A stretch of DNA of 47,762 nt, from positions 1-47,762 of the forward strand of contig NZ_CAKLBV010000034.1 of NCBI RefSeq assembly GCF_920984675.1, in the 5' to 3' direction. Shown one piece after another: positions 8,858-17,872 of the stretch. Source of the DNA: Methylobacterium sp. Leaf118. GTDB lineage: Bacteria; Pseudomonadota; Alphaproteobacteria; Rhizobiales; Beijerinckiaceae. The translations under genes were made by a program, and so were the position numbers. Under the pieces are notes generated by a model. The model made no database searches and was not told the origin of the DNA. It was given only the letters and a program-made list of their open reading frames with translations. Position 1 is the first letter of the stretch. Every line of letters begins with the position of its first letter.

Positions 8858-10957
8858 TCACGCCGCTTCGGCGCGGCCTTCCAGCAGGCCCGGCAGGGCG
8901 CGCAGGTTCAAAGGCTTGGCCAGGAAGCCGTCGAAGCCGGCCTCGTGGGCCGCCCGCGCATCCTCGCGTCCCGTATTGGCGGTGAGCGCCACGAGGTGCA
9001 GCCGCGCGCTGCCGGATTCCGCCTCCCGGGCCCGGATGCGCCGCGCGGTTTCCAGGCCGTCGAGGCCGGGCATCCGGATGTCGATCAGGGCGAGGTCGAA
9101 CGGCCCCTGCGTTTCGGCGATCGCCAGGGCCTCCAGGCCGTCGCGGGCGAGGGTGACGCAGGCCCCGAGCCGCTCCAGGGCGCGGGTCGCGAGAAGCGCG
9201 TTGATCGGGTTGTCCTCCGCGAGCAGCACGTGCCGACCCGTCGCCGGTCCCGGAAGAGCGGGCACGGGCGCGGCGGCCTGGGCGGCGGCCCGATCGGCGT
9301 CCGGCCGGGCCGTCTCCGCCGGCGCGGTCCGGGGGGCCGGGCTCGGCGTCTGCAGGCGGTCGAACAGGGAGCGGGCGCGCACCGGCTTGATCAAGTAGCT
9401 GTCGAAGCCCGCGGCGTTCACGGCACCGAACTCGCGCCGGTCGAACGGCGAGAGCAGGATCAGGCGGCAGCGCACCCCGCAGCGCCCGGCTTCCGCCGCG
9501 AGCATCCGCACCGGGGCATCGCCCAGGCAGCGGTCGGCGATGACGGCGTCGAACCGGGCCCCGGACAGGGCCGTGAGCCCCGCCTCCACGCTGTCGACCA
9601 CGACCGCCGCCGCGCCGGAGCGGGTCAGGCGGCGGGCGAGGTAAGGTGCCTGGAACGGCGAATCCGCCACGATGAGCACTCGGCGGATCCCGGCCCGGGC
9701 GACGGAAGGCCCCTCGGCGGCGGGTTCCGGGGCCTCCGCGGCGGGCAGCGGCAGCACCACCCGGAAGGTCGAGCCGCGGCCGAGCTGCGAGCGCGCCTCG
9801 ATGGTGCCGCCCATGCGCTCGACGAGGCGGCGGGTGATGGCGAGCCCGAGCCCGGTGCCCTCGTGGCGCCGGCTCGCGCTGCTGTCGCCCTGCTCGAACT
9901 CCTCGAACAGGATCGGGATGCGCTCCTCTTGCATGCCCGGCCCGGTATCCTGGATCGCGAGGGCGATCCCCTCCCCCGCCCGGGTCAGGCTCACGCCGAC
10001 GCCGCCGCTCTGCGTGAACTTGACCGCGTTGCCCGCGAGGTTGAGCAGGATCTGGCGCACCCGGTCGGCATCCCCGATCCGCAGGGCCGGCAGGTCGTCG
10101 GCAATGTCGAGGGCGATCTCCAGGCCCTTGTCCTGGGCGCGGGGGGCGAGCAGCTCCACCCCGCCCTCGACCAAGAGGGCGATGTCGAAGGGCTCGGCAG
10201 CGAGGTCGAGCCGACCGGCCTCGATCCGGGAGAAATCGAGGATCCCGTCCACGAGGGAGAGCAGCGCCTTGCCGCTGGTGCGCAGGGCCTCGACATAGGT
10301 CCGCTGTTCCGCGTCCAGCGGTGTGTCGAGCAGCAGGTCGGCCATGCCGAGAATGCCGTTGAGGGGTGTGCGGAACTCGTGGCTGACGGTGGCGAGGAAG
10401 CGGGACTTGGCGACGTTGGCGGCCTCGGCCCGGCTCTTGGCCTCGTCGAGGGAGCGGACCGCCTCGACATGCTCGGTCACGTCCTTGCCGGCCCGGAGCC
10501 AACTCGGGCCCGACCCCGTCTCGTGGCCGGCGGCGGGCATCTCGATGAACGAGAACCAGCGCGGCACCCCGTCGACGGGCACGATGCGCTCCTCGACCTG
10601 ACGCACGCCGTCGGGGCGCACCTGCACCGGTCCGCGCTCGGCGACCTCGGGCGTCAGCGTCGAGCCGATCAGGTCGAGGGGCTTCATGCCGAGCAGGGCC
10701 GCGAAACCCTCGCTCGCGAAGGTGATCCGCCCCTGGCCGTCGCGCTGCACCACCGCCTGGGTGGTGGCCTCCACGAGCACCCGGTAGCGCTCCTCGCTCT
10801 CGGCGACCTGCCAGAGCCGGTCCTGGAGGGCCTCGGAGGCGTCGAAGTCCTCCTCCGCCGTCCCGGGCATCGTCTCGCGCCGGAGGGTCACGGCCAGGAG
10901 CGCCACCACGCCGAGCGCGGCGGACAGGCCCAGAATGGTCAGTGCGAGGGTCATCAC
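8858..10957 (-). CDS. Hybrid sensor histidine kinase with two receiver domains
   Basis: A 699-residue membrane-anchored hybrid kinase. An N-terminal transmembrane helix (residues 2-24) is followed by a PAS sensor domain (about 55-165). HisKA has phosphoacceptor H193 in [13 protein letters not shown]. HATPase has N310, DTGPG 337-341 and GTGLGL 367-372. Receiver 1 spans about 425-535 and receiver 2 about 575-695. Receiver 2 is canonical (AEDN, D626 in LIDIRMPG, K681). Receiver 1 is atypical: its acidic pocket is reduced, but D475 and K524 remain. It sits upstream of the DUF3311-symporter pair on the same strand. Rhizobial MctP is controlled by a two-component system, so a link is possible but unproven. 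No separate response regulator is nearby. Confidence 0.9.
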   Translation of the reverse strand: MMTLALTILGLSAALGVVALLAVTLRRETMPGTAEEDFDASEALQDRLWQVAESEERYRVLVEATTQAVVQRDGQGRITFASEGFAALLGMKPLDLIGSTLTPEVAERGPVQVRPDGVRQVEERIVPVDGVPRWFSFIEMPAAGHETGSGPSWLRAGKDVTEHVEAVRSLDEAKSRAEAANVAKSRFLATVSHEFRTPLNGILGMADLLLDTPLDAEQRTYVEALRTSGKALLSLVDGILDFSRIEAGRLDLAAEPFDIALLVEGGVELLAPRAQDKGLEIALDIADDLPALRIGDADRVRQILLNLAGNAVKFTQSGGVGVSLTRAGEGIALAIQDTGPGMQEERIPILFEEFEQGDSSASRRHEGTGLGLAITRRLVERMGGTIEARSQLGRGSTFRVVLPLPAAEAPEPAAEGPSVARAGIRRVLIVADSPFQAPYLARRLTRSGAAAVVVDSVEAGLTALSGARFDAVIADRCLGDAPVRMLAAEAGRCGVRCRLILLSPFDRREFGAVNAAGFDSYLIKPVRARSLFDRLQTPSPAPRTAPAETARPDADRAAAQAAAPVPALPGPATGRHVLLAEDNPINALLATRALERLGACVTLARDGLEALAIAETQGPFDLALIDIRMPGLDGLETARRIRAREAESGSARLHLVALTANTGREDARAAHEAGFDGFLAKPLNLRALPGLLEGRAEAA

Positions 10958-11207
10958 TCGGCACGGGCTCCGTCGCGGCCGGAGGTCCGGCCTTTCGGGA
11001 GGGACCCTGGCAGTCCCGCGTGAAAGGGCGCTTGAGAAAGTGGGTTAGGGGAGTGTGAGGGGGATCGGGCGAATTGTCCGGATCGCTGCCATCCCCGGCC
11101 CCGTGGGCGTCCCGCGCTTCACGCCGGCAAACGGATGGTGTAGGCGCGCGCCCTGGCCGGGCGGCGTTTCGCGCGCATCCCGGACCGAGCCGCCGGGAGT
11201 GCCACGG

Positions 11208-12065
11208 ATGACCGCCCGCATCGACGCCGCCTTCGCCCGCTGCCGCGCGGAGGGGCGGGCCGCCCTCGTCACCTACGTGATGGCGGGCGACCCCGATCCC
11301 GAGACCTCGCTGAAGGTGCTGGAGGCGCTGCCGCGCTCCGGCGCCGACATCGTCGAGTTCGGCCTGCCCTTCACCGACCCCATGGCGGACGGGCCGGCGA
11401 TCCAGGCGGCGGGCCTGCGGGCCCTCAAGGCGGGCCAGGATCTCAAGGGCACCCTGGCGCTGGTCCGCCGCTTCCGCGAGCGCGACACCGACACGCCCGT
11501 GGTGCTGATGGGCTATTACAACCCGATCCACAGCTACGGCGTCGACCGATTTCTCCCGGACGCCCGCGAGGCCGGCATCGACGGCCTCATCGTCGTCGAC
11601 CTGCCGCCGGAGGAGGACGACGAGCTGTGCCTGCCCGCCCGCGCCCAGGGCCTCGCCTTCATCCGTCTGGCCACGCCCACCACGGACGACCGGCGCCTGC
11701 CCGCGGTGCTCGCGAACACCGCGGGCTTCGTCTACTACGTCTCGATCACCGGGGTGACCGGGACGGCGACGCCCGATTTCGGCCGGGTCGCGCAGGCGGT
11801 GTCGCGGATCAGCGCGCAGACCGATCTGCCGGTGGTGGTGGGCTTCGGCGTCAGGACGGGCGCGCATGCCGCGGCGGTGGCGCAGGGCGCCGACGGCGTG
11901 GTCGTCGGCTCCGCGCTCGTCGACGCCCTGGCCCGCAGCCTCGACGCCGAAGGGCGCGCGGGCGACGGCAGCGTGGAGGCCGTGGCGGGCCTGGTGCGCG
12001 AGTTGGCCCAGGGTGTGCGCGGGGTGTCCAAGACGTCGGTGTCCGGGGCGCTCGCCAAGGGCTGA
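11208..12065 (+). CDS. trpA: Tryptophan synthase alpha subunit
   Basis: A 285-residue TIM-barrel enzyme that splits indole-3-glycerol phosphate to indole and glyceraldehyde-3-phosphate, passing indole to TrpB. Catalytic E50 and D61 are visible in [15 protein letters not shown]. The loop [11 protein letters not shown] and the phosphate-binding GFGVRTG are intact. The ATG at 11208 has GGGAG 8 bases upstream (11195-11199). The gene leads a plus-strand run with accD and folC, an order common in alphaproteobacteria. Unusually, trpF and trpB are not directly upstream; a divergent hybrid kinase is there instead. The 10958-11207 gap shows no other gene. Confidence 0.97.
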   Translation: MTARIDAAFARCRAEGRAALVTYVMAGDPDPETSLKVLEALPRSGADIVEFGLPFTDPMADGPAIQAAGLRALKAGQDLKGTLALVRRFRERDTDTPVVLMGYYNPIHSYGVDRFLPDAREAGIDGLIVVDLPPEEDDELCLPARAQGLAFIRLATPTTDDRRLPAVLANTAGFVYYVSITGVTGTATPDFGRVAQAVSRISAQTDLPVVVGFGVRTGAHAAAVAQGADGVVVGSALVDALARSLDAEGRAGDGSVEAVAGLVRELAQGVRGVSKTSVSGALAKG

Positions 12066-12169
12066 CCGGCGCCGGGGTTCCGCGACGGGGCGCCTTGGCT
12101 GAGGGGCCCTTGGCAGAGTCAGGGCGGCGTTCCGATATCGGCGTAGTGCGGCTTGAGGAGGAGGACGCC

Positions 12170-13075
12170 ATGGTTGAGGCGATGAACTGGATCTCGGAGG
12201 TGGTGCGCCCCAAGATCAAGACGCTCTTCAAGCGTGAGACGCCGGAGAACCTCTGGATCAAATGCCCCGACACGGGCCAGATGGTGTTCCACAAGGAGGT
12301 GGAGCAGAACCACTGGGTCATTCCCGGCTCCGAGCACCACCTGAAGATGGGCGCGACCGCGCGCCTCAAGATGATGTTCGACGAGGGCACCTGGATCGAC
12401 GTGCCGCTGCCCGAGGTCGCCGCCGATCCGCTCAAGTTCCGCGACGAGAAGCGCTACGTCGACCGCCTCAAGGAGGCCCGCGCCAAGACCGGCATGGTCG
12501 ATGCCTTCAAGATCGGCTTCGGCCGCGTCACCGGCCTGCCGATGACGATCGCGGTGCAGGAATTCTCCTTCATGGCCGGCTCCCTCGGCATGGCCGGCGG
12601 CGAAGCCTTCATCCGCGGCGCCGAGACGGCCTTGGAGAAACGCACGCCCTTCGTGCTGTTCGCCGCCTCCGGCGGGGCGCGGATGCAGGAGGGCATCCTC
12701 TCCCTGATGCAGATGCCGCGCACCACGGTGGCGGTGCGCCGCCTCAACGCCGCGCGGCTGCCCTACCTCGTCGTGCTGACGAACCCGACCACCGGCGGCG
12801 TCACCGCCTCCTACGCCATGCTCGGCGACGTGCATCTGGCCGAGCCGGGGGCGCTGATCTGCTTCGCCGGCCCCCGCGTGATCGAGCAGACGATCCGCGA
12901 GAAGCTGCCCGACGGCTTCCAGCGGGCGGAATACCTGCGCGAGCACGGCATGGTCGATCAGGTCGTGCACCGGCACCAGCTGCGGGAGACGATCGGCCGG
13001 ATCTGCAGCCTGCTCCTGGACGTGCGCCGGGACGCTCCCCCGGTCGCCCCGTCTCCCCTGCCCGACGCGGCCTGA
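12170..13075 (+). CDS. accD: Acetyl-CoA carboxylase carboxyltransferase subunit beta (zinc-ribbon-less)
   Basis: A 301-residue carboxyltransferase beta subunit that, with AccA, makes malonyl-CoA for fatty acid synthesis. The crotonase-like core is clear, with [14 protein letters not shown], the oxyanion region [10 protein letters not shown] and [17 protein letters not shown]. The N-terminal zinc ribbon is degenerate. At the positions of the four E. coli cysteines only C32 remains, the others being T35, I51 and S54. Alphaproteobacterial AccD proteins are known to show such replacements, so this is not decay. The ATG at 12170 follows GAGGAGGAGG (12155-12164); a second ATG at 12182 is possible. 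It lies 104 bases after trpA and 32 before folC. Confidence 0.96.
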   Translation: MVEAMNWISEVVRPKIKTLFKRETPENLWIKCPDTGQMVFHKEVEQNHWVIPGSEHHLKMGATARLKMMFDEGTWIDVPLPEVAADPLKFRDEKRYVDRLKEARAKTGMVDAFKIGFGRVTGLPMTIAVQEFSFMAGSLGMAGGEAFIRGAETALEKRTPFVLFAASGGARMQEGILSLMQMPRTTVAVRRLNAARLPYLVVLTNPTTGGVTASYAMLGDVHLAEPGALICFAGPRVIEQTIREKLPDGFQRAEYLREHGMVDQVVHRHQLRETIGRICSLLLDVRRDAPPVAPSPLPDAA

Positions 13076-13107
13076 GCGGCGTCTGTCTCGAAAGGTCCGA
13101 GCGCGAG

Positions 13108-14433
13108 ATGGAATCCTCCGACGCGCTGATGGCGCGCTTCCTCGCCCTGCATCCGCGGACGATCGACCTGTCGCTCGGGCGCATCCAGCGCCTGCTCGCG
13201 GCACTCGGTCATCCCGAGCGGCGCCTGCCGCCCGTGATCCATGTCGCCGGCACCAACGGCAAGGGCTCCACCATCGCCTTCATGCGGGCGATCCTGGAGG
13301 CCGGGGGGTTGGCGGCCCACGTCTACACCTCGCCCCATCTCGTACGCTTCCACGAGCGGATCCGCCTCGGCGGGATCGGCGGCGGCCAATACGTGGCCGA
13401 GGACCGGCTCGCCGACGCCTTCGCCCGCTGCGAGGCCGCCAATCGGTCCGAGCCGATCACGGTGTTCGAGATCACCACCGCAGCCGCCCTGCTGCTCTAT
13501 TCCGAATGTCCGGCCGACGTGCTGCTGCTCGAGGTTGGGCTCGGCGGCCGGGTCGATGCCACCAACGTCATCGACCGCCCCGCCTGCGCCGTGGTGACGC
13601 CGATCGGGCGCGACCACGCCGAATATCTCGGCGACACCGTCGAGGCGGTGGCGACCGAGAAGGCGGGCATCTTCAAGCGCGGCTGCCCGGCGGTGATCGC
13701 CACCCAGGACTACGCCCAGGCCGACGCCGTCTTGTGCCGGGCCGCTGAGCGCGTCGGTGCGCGTCCGCTGCGCGTCGGCGGGCAGGATTTCTCCGTGCAC
13801 GAGGACAGCGGGCGCCTCGTCTACCAGGACGAGAACGAGCTGTTCGATCTGCCGCGCCCCCGCCTCGCCGGGCGCCACCAGTTCACCAACGCGGCCACCG
13901 CCATCGCGGCGCTCCGCGCGGCGGGGTTCGGCGATCTCGGCACCGCCGCCTTCGAGGCGGGCCTGCGCAACGTCGACTGGCCCGGCCGCCTCCAGCGCCT
14001 GACCCGCGGGGCCCTGGCCGAGCGGATGCCCAAGGATGCGGAACTCTGGCTCGACGGCGGCCACAACGCCGATGGCGGCCGGATTCTCGCCGCCGCCATG
14101 GCCGATCTCAGCGAGCGCAGCGATGTGCCCCTGGTGCTGATCGTCGGGCTCCTCGGCACCAAGGACGCGGAAGGCTTCCTGAAGAACTTCGTCGGATTGG
14201 CCCGCGGTCTGGTGGCGGTGCCGATCACCGGTCAGCTGGCGGCGCGGCCGGCCGAGGAGGTGGCGGGCATCGCCCGCGCGGTCGGCTTGCAGGCGGGGAC
14301 CGCCCCGAGCGTCGAGGCCGCGATGGCGGGCCTCGCCGATACGGTCTTCGAGCGTCCGCCCCGGGTACTGATCTGCGGTTCGCTCTACCTCGCGGGCGCT
14401 GTCCTGGAGGCGAACGGGACGATTCCCGTCTGA
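13108..14433 (+). CDS. folC: Bifunctional folylpolyglutamate / dihydrofolate synthase
   Basis: A 441-residue Mur-ligase-family enzyme that adds glutamate to dihydropteroate and to reduced folates in the cytoplasm. The ATP-binding P-loop AGTNGKGST lies at residues 47-55. The family motif LLLEVGLGGRVDATNVI, the DHAEYLGDTVEAVATEKAGIF segment and the C-terminal LWLDGGHNADGG are all present. The ATG at 13108 begins the standard N-terminus, and the upstream Shine-Dalgarno is weak. The gene is third in the trpA-accD-folC run. Folate-linked one-carbon metabolism would be heavily used in a methylotroph, but nothing sequence-specific shows that. No terminator is obvious before the next gene. Confidence 0.96.
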   Translation: MESSDALMARFLALHPRTIDLSLGRIQRLLAALGHPERRLPPVIHVAGTNGKGSTIAFMRAILEAGGLAAHVYTSPHLVRFHERIRLGGIGGGQYVAEDRLADAFARCEAANRSEPITVFEITTAAALLLYSECPADVLLLEVGLGGRVDATNVIDRPACAVVTPIGRDHAEYLGDTVEAVATEKAGIFKRGCPAVIATQDYAQADAVLCRAAERVGARPLRVGGQDFSVHEDSGRLVYQDENELFDLPRPRLAGRHQFTNAATAIAALRAAGFGDLGTAAFEAGLRNVDWPGRLQRLTRGALAERMPKDAELWLDGGHNADGGRILAAAMADLSERSDVPLVLIVGLLGTKDAEGFLKNFVGLARGLVAVPITGQLAARPAEEVAGIARAVGLQAGTAPSVEAAMAGLADTVFERPPRVLICGSLYLAGAVLEANGTIPV

Positions 14434-14551
14434 CATTGATCACCGGGGCGGCGAACGCGCAGCGTGTCCCGGGTGTGTCCTCGCAGTTACATCCCGGTCC
14501 GCGGAAATGGTCTAGCTTCTGGGCGATCGGGCATTCTGCTGGGGATCACCA

Positions 14552-15472
14552 ATGAAAAAGCTTCTGACATCGCTCGCCGCCTTTACGGCTCTCACCACCG
14601 TCGCGTCCGCCGCTGACCTGCCGCGCCGCGCCGCTCCGCCGGTCTTCACGCCGGTTCCCGTGTTCACCTGGACGGGCTTCTACGCCGGTCTGAACGCCGG
14701 TTACGGCTTCGGTCTCGAGGATTCCCGCGATCCGACGCTCGTCGCCACCGCCGACCCGCGCATCGTCAACGGTCCGGCTGGCGCGCTGAACGTTGCCGGA
14801 TTCGCCTTCGACAACGGCGGCCGTAACGACGGCTTCGTTGGCGGTGGTCAGATCGGCTACAACTACCAGTTCACCCCGGGTTCGGGCGTCGTCGTCGGTA
14901 TCGAGGCGGACGCTCAGTACGCCGACCTCGGTGGCCGCTTCGGCCGCACCGGCACCTGCGGCACCGCCGGCATCGCCTGCGCCTTCACTCCCGGCGCCGC
15001 GCTTCAGCCGGGCGTGACGCTCGTCAACCCGACCGGTCTCCAGGGCCTCGACTTCTTCGGCACCGTTCGCGGCCGTATCGGTTACGCCTTCGACCGCGTC
15101 CTGTTCTACGGCACCGGCGGCTTCGCCTATGGCAGCTTCGGTGGTGGTCGTGCGGTTGACACCGACGACTTCCGGACCGGCTACGCTGTCGGCGGCGGTG
15201 TCGAGTACGCGCTCCCGACCGACTCGTTCCTGAACTTCTTCCGCTCCTCGGCGGTGACGCTCAAGGTCGAAGGTCTGTACGTGAACTTCGACGGCAACAA
15301 CAGCCGCTACGGCTTCGCCAATGCTGGCGGCACCGTCGTGACCGCTGTCCCGGTGACCGAGTTCGCCACCCGGACCGGCGTGTCCTCGGTGATCTTCAAC
15401 AACATCGCCCGCCGCGACACCGACTTCGCCGTCGTCCGCGCCGGTCTGAACTACAAGTTCGGCAGCTACTAA
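14552..15472 (+). CDS. Outer-membrane beta-barrel protein (Omp25/Omp31 type)
   Basis: A 306-residue outer-membrane protein. MKKLLTSLAAFTALTTVASA is a signal peptide. It is followed by a Pro-rich linker and the family-typical start FTWTGFYAGLNAGYGFG. Alternating amphipathic strands fill the rest, up to a terminal FAVVRAGLNYKFGSY strand. This matches the small 8-stranded barrels abundant in Rhizobiales envelopes. Codons are biased to GGT, CGT, GCT and GTC, unlike the GGC/CGG-rich neighbours, which suggests very high expression. GGGGATCACC precedes the ATG. A strong hairpin terminator follows, so it is probably a single-gene transcript although it follows folC. Its ligand or pore role is unknown. 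Confidence 0.88.
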   Translation: MKKLLTSLAAFTALTTVASAADLPRRAAPPVFTPVPVFTWTGFYAGLNAGYGFGLEDSRDPTLVATADPRIVNGPAGALNVAGFAFDNGGRNDGFVGGGQIGYNYQFTPGSGVVVGIEADAQYADLGGRFGRTGTCGTAGIACAFTPGAALQPGVTLVNPTGLQGLDFFGTVRGRIGYAFDRVLFYGTGGFAYGSFGGGRAVDTDDFRTGYAVGGGVEYALPTDSFLNFFRSSAVTLKVEGLYVNFDGNNSRYGFANAGGTVVTAVPVTEFATRTGVSSVIFNNIARRDTDFAVVRAGLNYKFGSY

Positions 15473-15502
15473 GCCGAACCCATAAGGGTCTCGAAACCAG
15501 GG

Positions 15503-15528
15503 AGCCCGGCCGCAAGGCCGGGCTTCTT
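15503..15528 (+). terminator. Intrinsic terminator of the barrel gene
   Basis: A perfect 9-bp stem AGCCCGGCC / GGCCGGGCT with a GCAA tetraloop, followed by TCTTGTCGTTT, 30 bases after the stop of the beta-barrel gene. Confidence 0.88.
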
Positions 15529-15718
15529 GTCGTTTGGAGCATCGTCACCCAGCGGGTTTCCGGCGGGTCAGACCCAGACGACGCGGACCGAGATCCGGGC
15601 GATTGGTCGGGATTCCGAGATTCGGGACGAGTCGCGCGCACCCCCGCCGCCGCCGCAGTGCCCCGCGCGTCTCCCGCCGTTCCCTGACAGGCATCGGCCA
15701 AACCGGGGCCCGCCCATG

Positions 15719-15746
15719 CAAAAAGCCCGGCCGCGGGGCCGGGCTT
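15719..15746 (-). terminator. Intrinsic terminator of trxA
   Basis: A perfect 10-bp stem AAGCCCGGCC / GGCCGGGCTT with loop GCGG. On the minus strand it is followed by a run of T (plus-strand AAAAA). It lies about 47 bases past the trxA stop. The stem core is the same as in the 15503 terminator. Confidence 0.85.
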
Positions 15747-15792
15747 CGTCGAGCGGGCGTCTTCGGACCTGACCGGTCCGATCGCCGCGGAC

Positions 15793-16113
<321 letters not shown>

Positions 16114-16481
16114 CTCAACGTCCTTTCGACACGTGTCATTCGGAGCGCCACCCGAAACTCCCGTTCGCGGGAGCCCCGGCCGGGCCAGAGCGGCGCGGCG
16201 GGCGTTTCGCGAGCGGCGCCGAGGCACCGGGGAGCGTTGTCGGCGACTCCTGGGCTGAGGCGAGAATTGGCGACGCGCTCCGCAGCGGTCAAGGTGCCTC
16301 ATCCCCTCTGCGCCGACGGAAACGGACTGACCCGCAACCGTTGCATGGGTGCCCGAGGCCGTTGCATCCGTGTCCCGCCCTTGCGCGGTGGCGTCGCGCC
16401 CGGTCCCTTCACCCTCGCCATCCCGGCGCCGCGCCCCATGTGGCGGGCAGACTTCGGGTCAGCGGACAAGGAACCAACGAC
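16114..16481. other. 368-bp divergent intergenic region, trxA / sugar dehydrogenase
   Basis: No gene is visible here. It must hold both promoters. A 9-bp direct repeat CCGTTGCAT occurs at 16338-16346 and 16359-16367, a 21-bp period. The first copy overlaps the small palindrome GCAAC-C-GTTGC (16334-16344). This could be a regulator site for the dehydrogenase gene. Confidence 0.4.
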
Positions 16482-17780
16482 GTGACGCGCACCCTTCCTC
16501 TCCTGCTCGCCACCGTCGCGGCTCTCGGCCTCGACGCGACGGCCTTCGTTCAGGCGCCCGCGGCGCAAGAGGCGACGCAGGAGGCGCGTCCCTCCCGTGT
16601 CGAAGGCGAGGCCTTCCAGGCGCCGGCCGCGCCGAGCGCGGGCACGAGCACGGCCGAGCAGGGCCCCCCCAACACCGAGTACAAGCCGCTCCTGCCCAAC
16701 CAGACCCGCTCGCCGGAGCCGTCCAAGAAAGCGGAGATCGAGACGGCCGTCTTCGCCAAGGGCCTCGACAGCCCGTGGGCGATGGAGTTCCTGCCCGATG
16801 GGCGCATGATCGTAACCGAGAAGGCTGGCAAGATCCGGATCGTGGCCAAGGACGGCACCCCCGGGCAGCCGGTCACGGGCGTGCCCAAGGTCGATGCGCG
16901 GGGCCAGGGCGGCCTCCTCGACATCGCCCTGAGCCCGGGCTTCCCCTCCGACCGCACGATCTATTTCAGCTATGCCGAGCCGCGCGAGAAGGGCAACGGC
17001 ACCACGGTGGCCAAGGCCAAGCTCATCGAGAGCGACGGCAAGGCCCGACTCGACGACCTCAAGGTCATCTTTCGCCAGACGCCGGCCTACGAGGGCGACA
17101 AGCATTTCGGCTCGCGGCTCGTCTTCGCGGGCGACGGCAAACTGTTCGTCACCGTCGGCGAGCGCTCCGACAAGGGGCCGCGGGTCCAGGCGCAGGACCT
17201 CGCGAGTGGGCTCGGCAAGGTCTTCCGCATCGAGACCGACGGCACCGCGCCCAAGGACAACCCGTTCGTTGGCGGCGAGAAGGCGCGTCCCGAGATCTGG
17301 TCCTACGGCCACCGCAACGTCCAGGCCGCGACCCTCGACGGCCAGGGCCGGCTCTGGACGGTGGAGCACGGTCCCCGCGGCGGCGACGAGCTGAACCGCC
17401 CGCGGCCGGGACTCAACTATGGCTGGCCGGTGGTGACCTACGGCATCGAGTATTCGGGCGAGAAGATCGGCGACGGCCAGACTCAGGCCGGCGGCACGGT
17501 GCAGCCGGTCTATTACTGGGACCCGGTGATCGGTCCCTCCGGCATGGCCTTCTACGACAAGGACCTGATTCCGAGCTGGAAGAACCAGTTCCTCATTGGC
17601 GGCCTCGTCAGCACCGGCCTCGTCGTGCTCAAGCTCGACGGCGACAAGGTCGTCACCGAGGAGCGCGTGCCCCTGGAGCACCGGGTCCGCGACGTGAGGG
17701 TCGGCCCCGACGGGGCGGTCTACGCCCTGACCGAGGATGACGGCCAGATCGTCAAGATCACCCCGAAGAAGGGCAGCTGA
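16482..17780 (+). CDS. PQQ-dependent aldose sugar dehydrogenase (soluble, YliI/Asd type)
   Basis: A 432-residue secreted six-bladed propeller enzyme. Family members oxidise aldoses in the periplasm with pyrroloquinoline quinone. The N-terminus has a signal peptide (hydrophobic LLLATVAALGL) and then a Pro/Ala/Glu-rich linker to about residue 80. The propeller shows SPWAMEFLPDG, HFGSRLVFAGDGKLFVTVGER, PEIWSYGHRNVQA, WTVEHGPRGGDELN and GLNYGWP, all typical of this family. The GTG at 16482 follows AAGGA (16468-16472). An ORF extension to 16341 lacks support. PQQ enzymes are common in methylotrophs. The gene faces opposite to trxA and addA and looks inserted between them. Confidence 0.9.
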   Translation: MTRTLPLLLATVAALGLDATAFVQAPAAQEATQEARPSRVEGEAFQAPAAPSAGTSTAEQGPPNTEYKPLLPNQTRSPEPSKKAEIETAVFAKGLDSPWAMEFLPDGRMIVTEKAGKIRIVAKDGTPGQPVTGVPKVDARGQGGLLDIALSPGFPSDRTIYFSYAEPREKGNGTTVAKAKLIESDGKARLDDLKVIFRQTPAYEGDKHFGSRLVFAGDGKLFVTVGERSDKGPRVQAQDLASGLGKVFRIETDGTAPKDNPFVGGEKARPEIWSYGHRNVQAATLDGQGRLWTVEHGPRGGDELNRPRPGLNYGWPVVTYGIEYSGEKIGDGQTQAGGTVQPVYYWDPVIGPSGMAFYDKDLIPSWKNQFLIGGLVSTGLVVLKLDGDKVVTEERVPLEHRVRDVRVGPDGAVYALTEDDGQIVKITPKKGS

Positions 17781-17789
17781 GGCAATTCA

Positions 17790-17816
17790 GGACCGTCCCT
17801 CGCCGAGGGACGGTCC
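17790..17816. terminator. Bidirectional hairpin between convergent genes
   Basis: A perfect 12-bp stem GGACCGTCCCTC / GAGGGACGGTCC with a 3-base loop, 9 bases after the dehydrogenase stop and 57 before the convergent addA stop. T tracts are short on both strands. Confidence 0.6.
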
Positions 17817-17872
17817 GCCCGGCCAGACGAGGGGGCCGTCGAAGCCGAGTTCGTCGCGCAAAGTGCCGCGGG

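Noticed and set aside
8475..11867. A 1130-codon minus-strand frame ending with DUF3311
   Set aside because: Only the last 67 codons, starting at the GTG 8678 with a good Shine-Dalgarno, are real; the remainder shadows the kinase and lies antisense to trpA.
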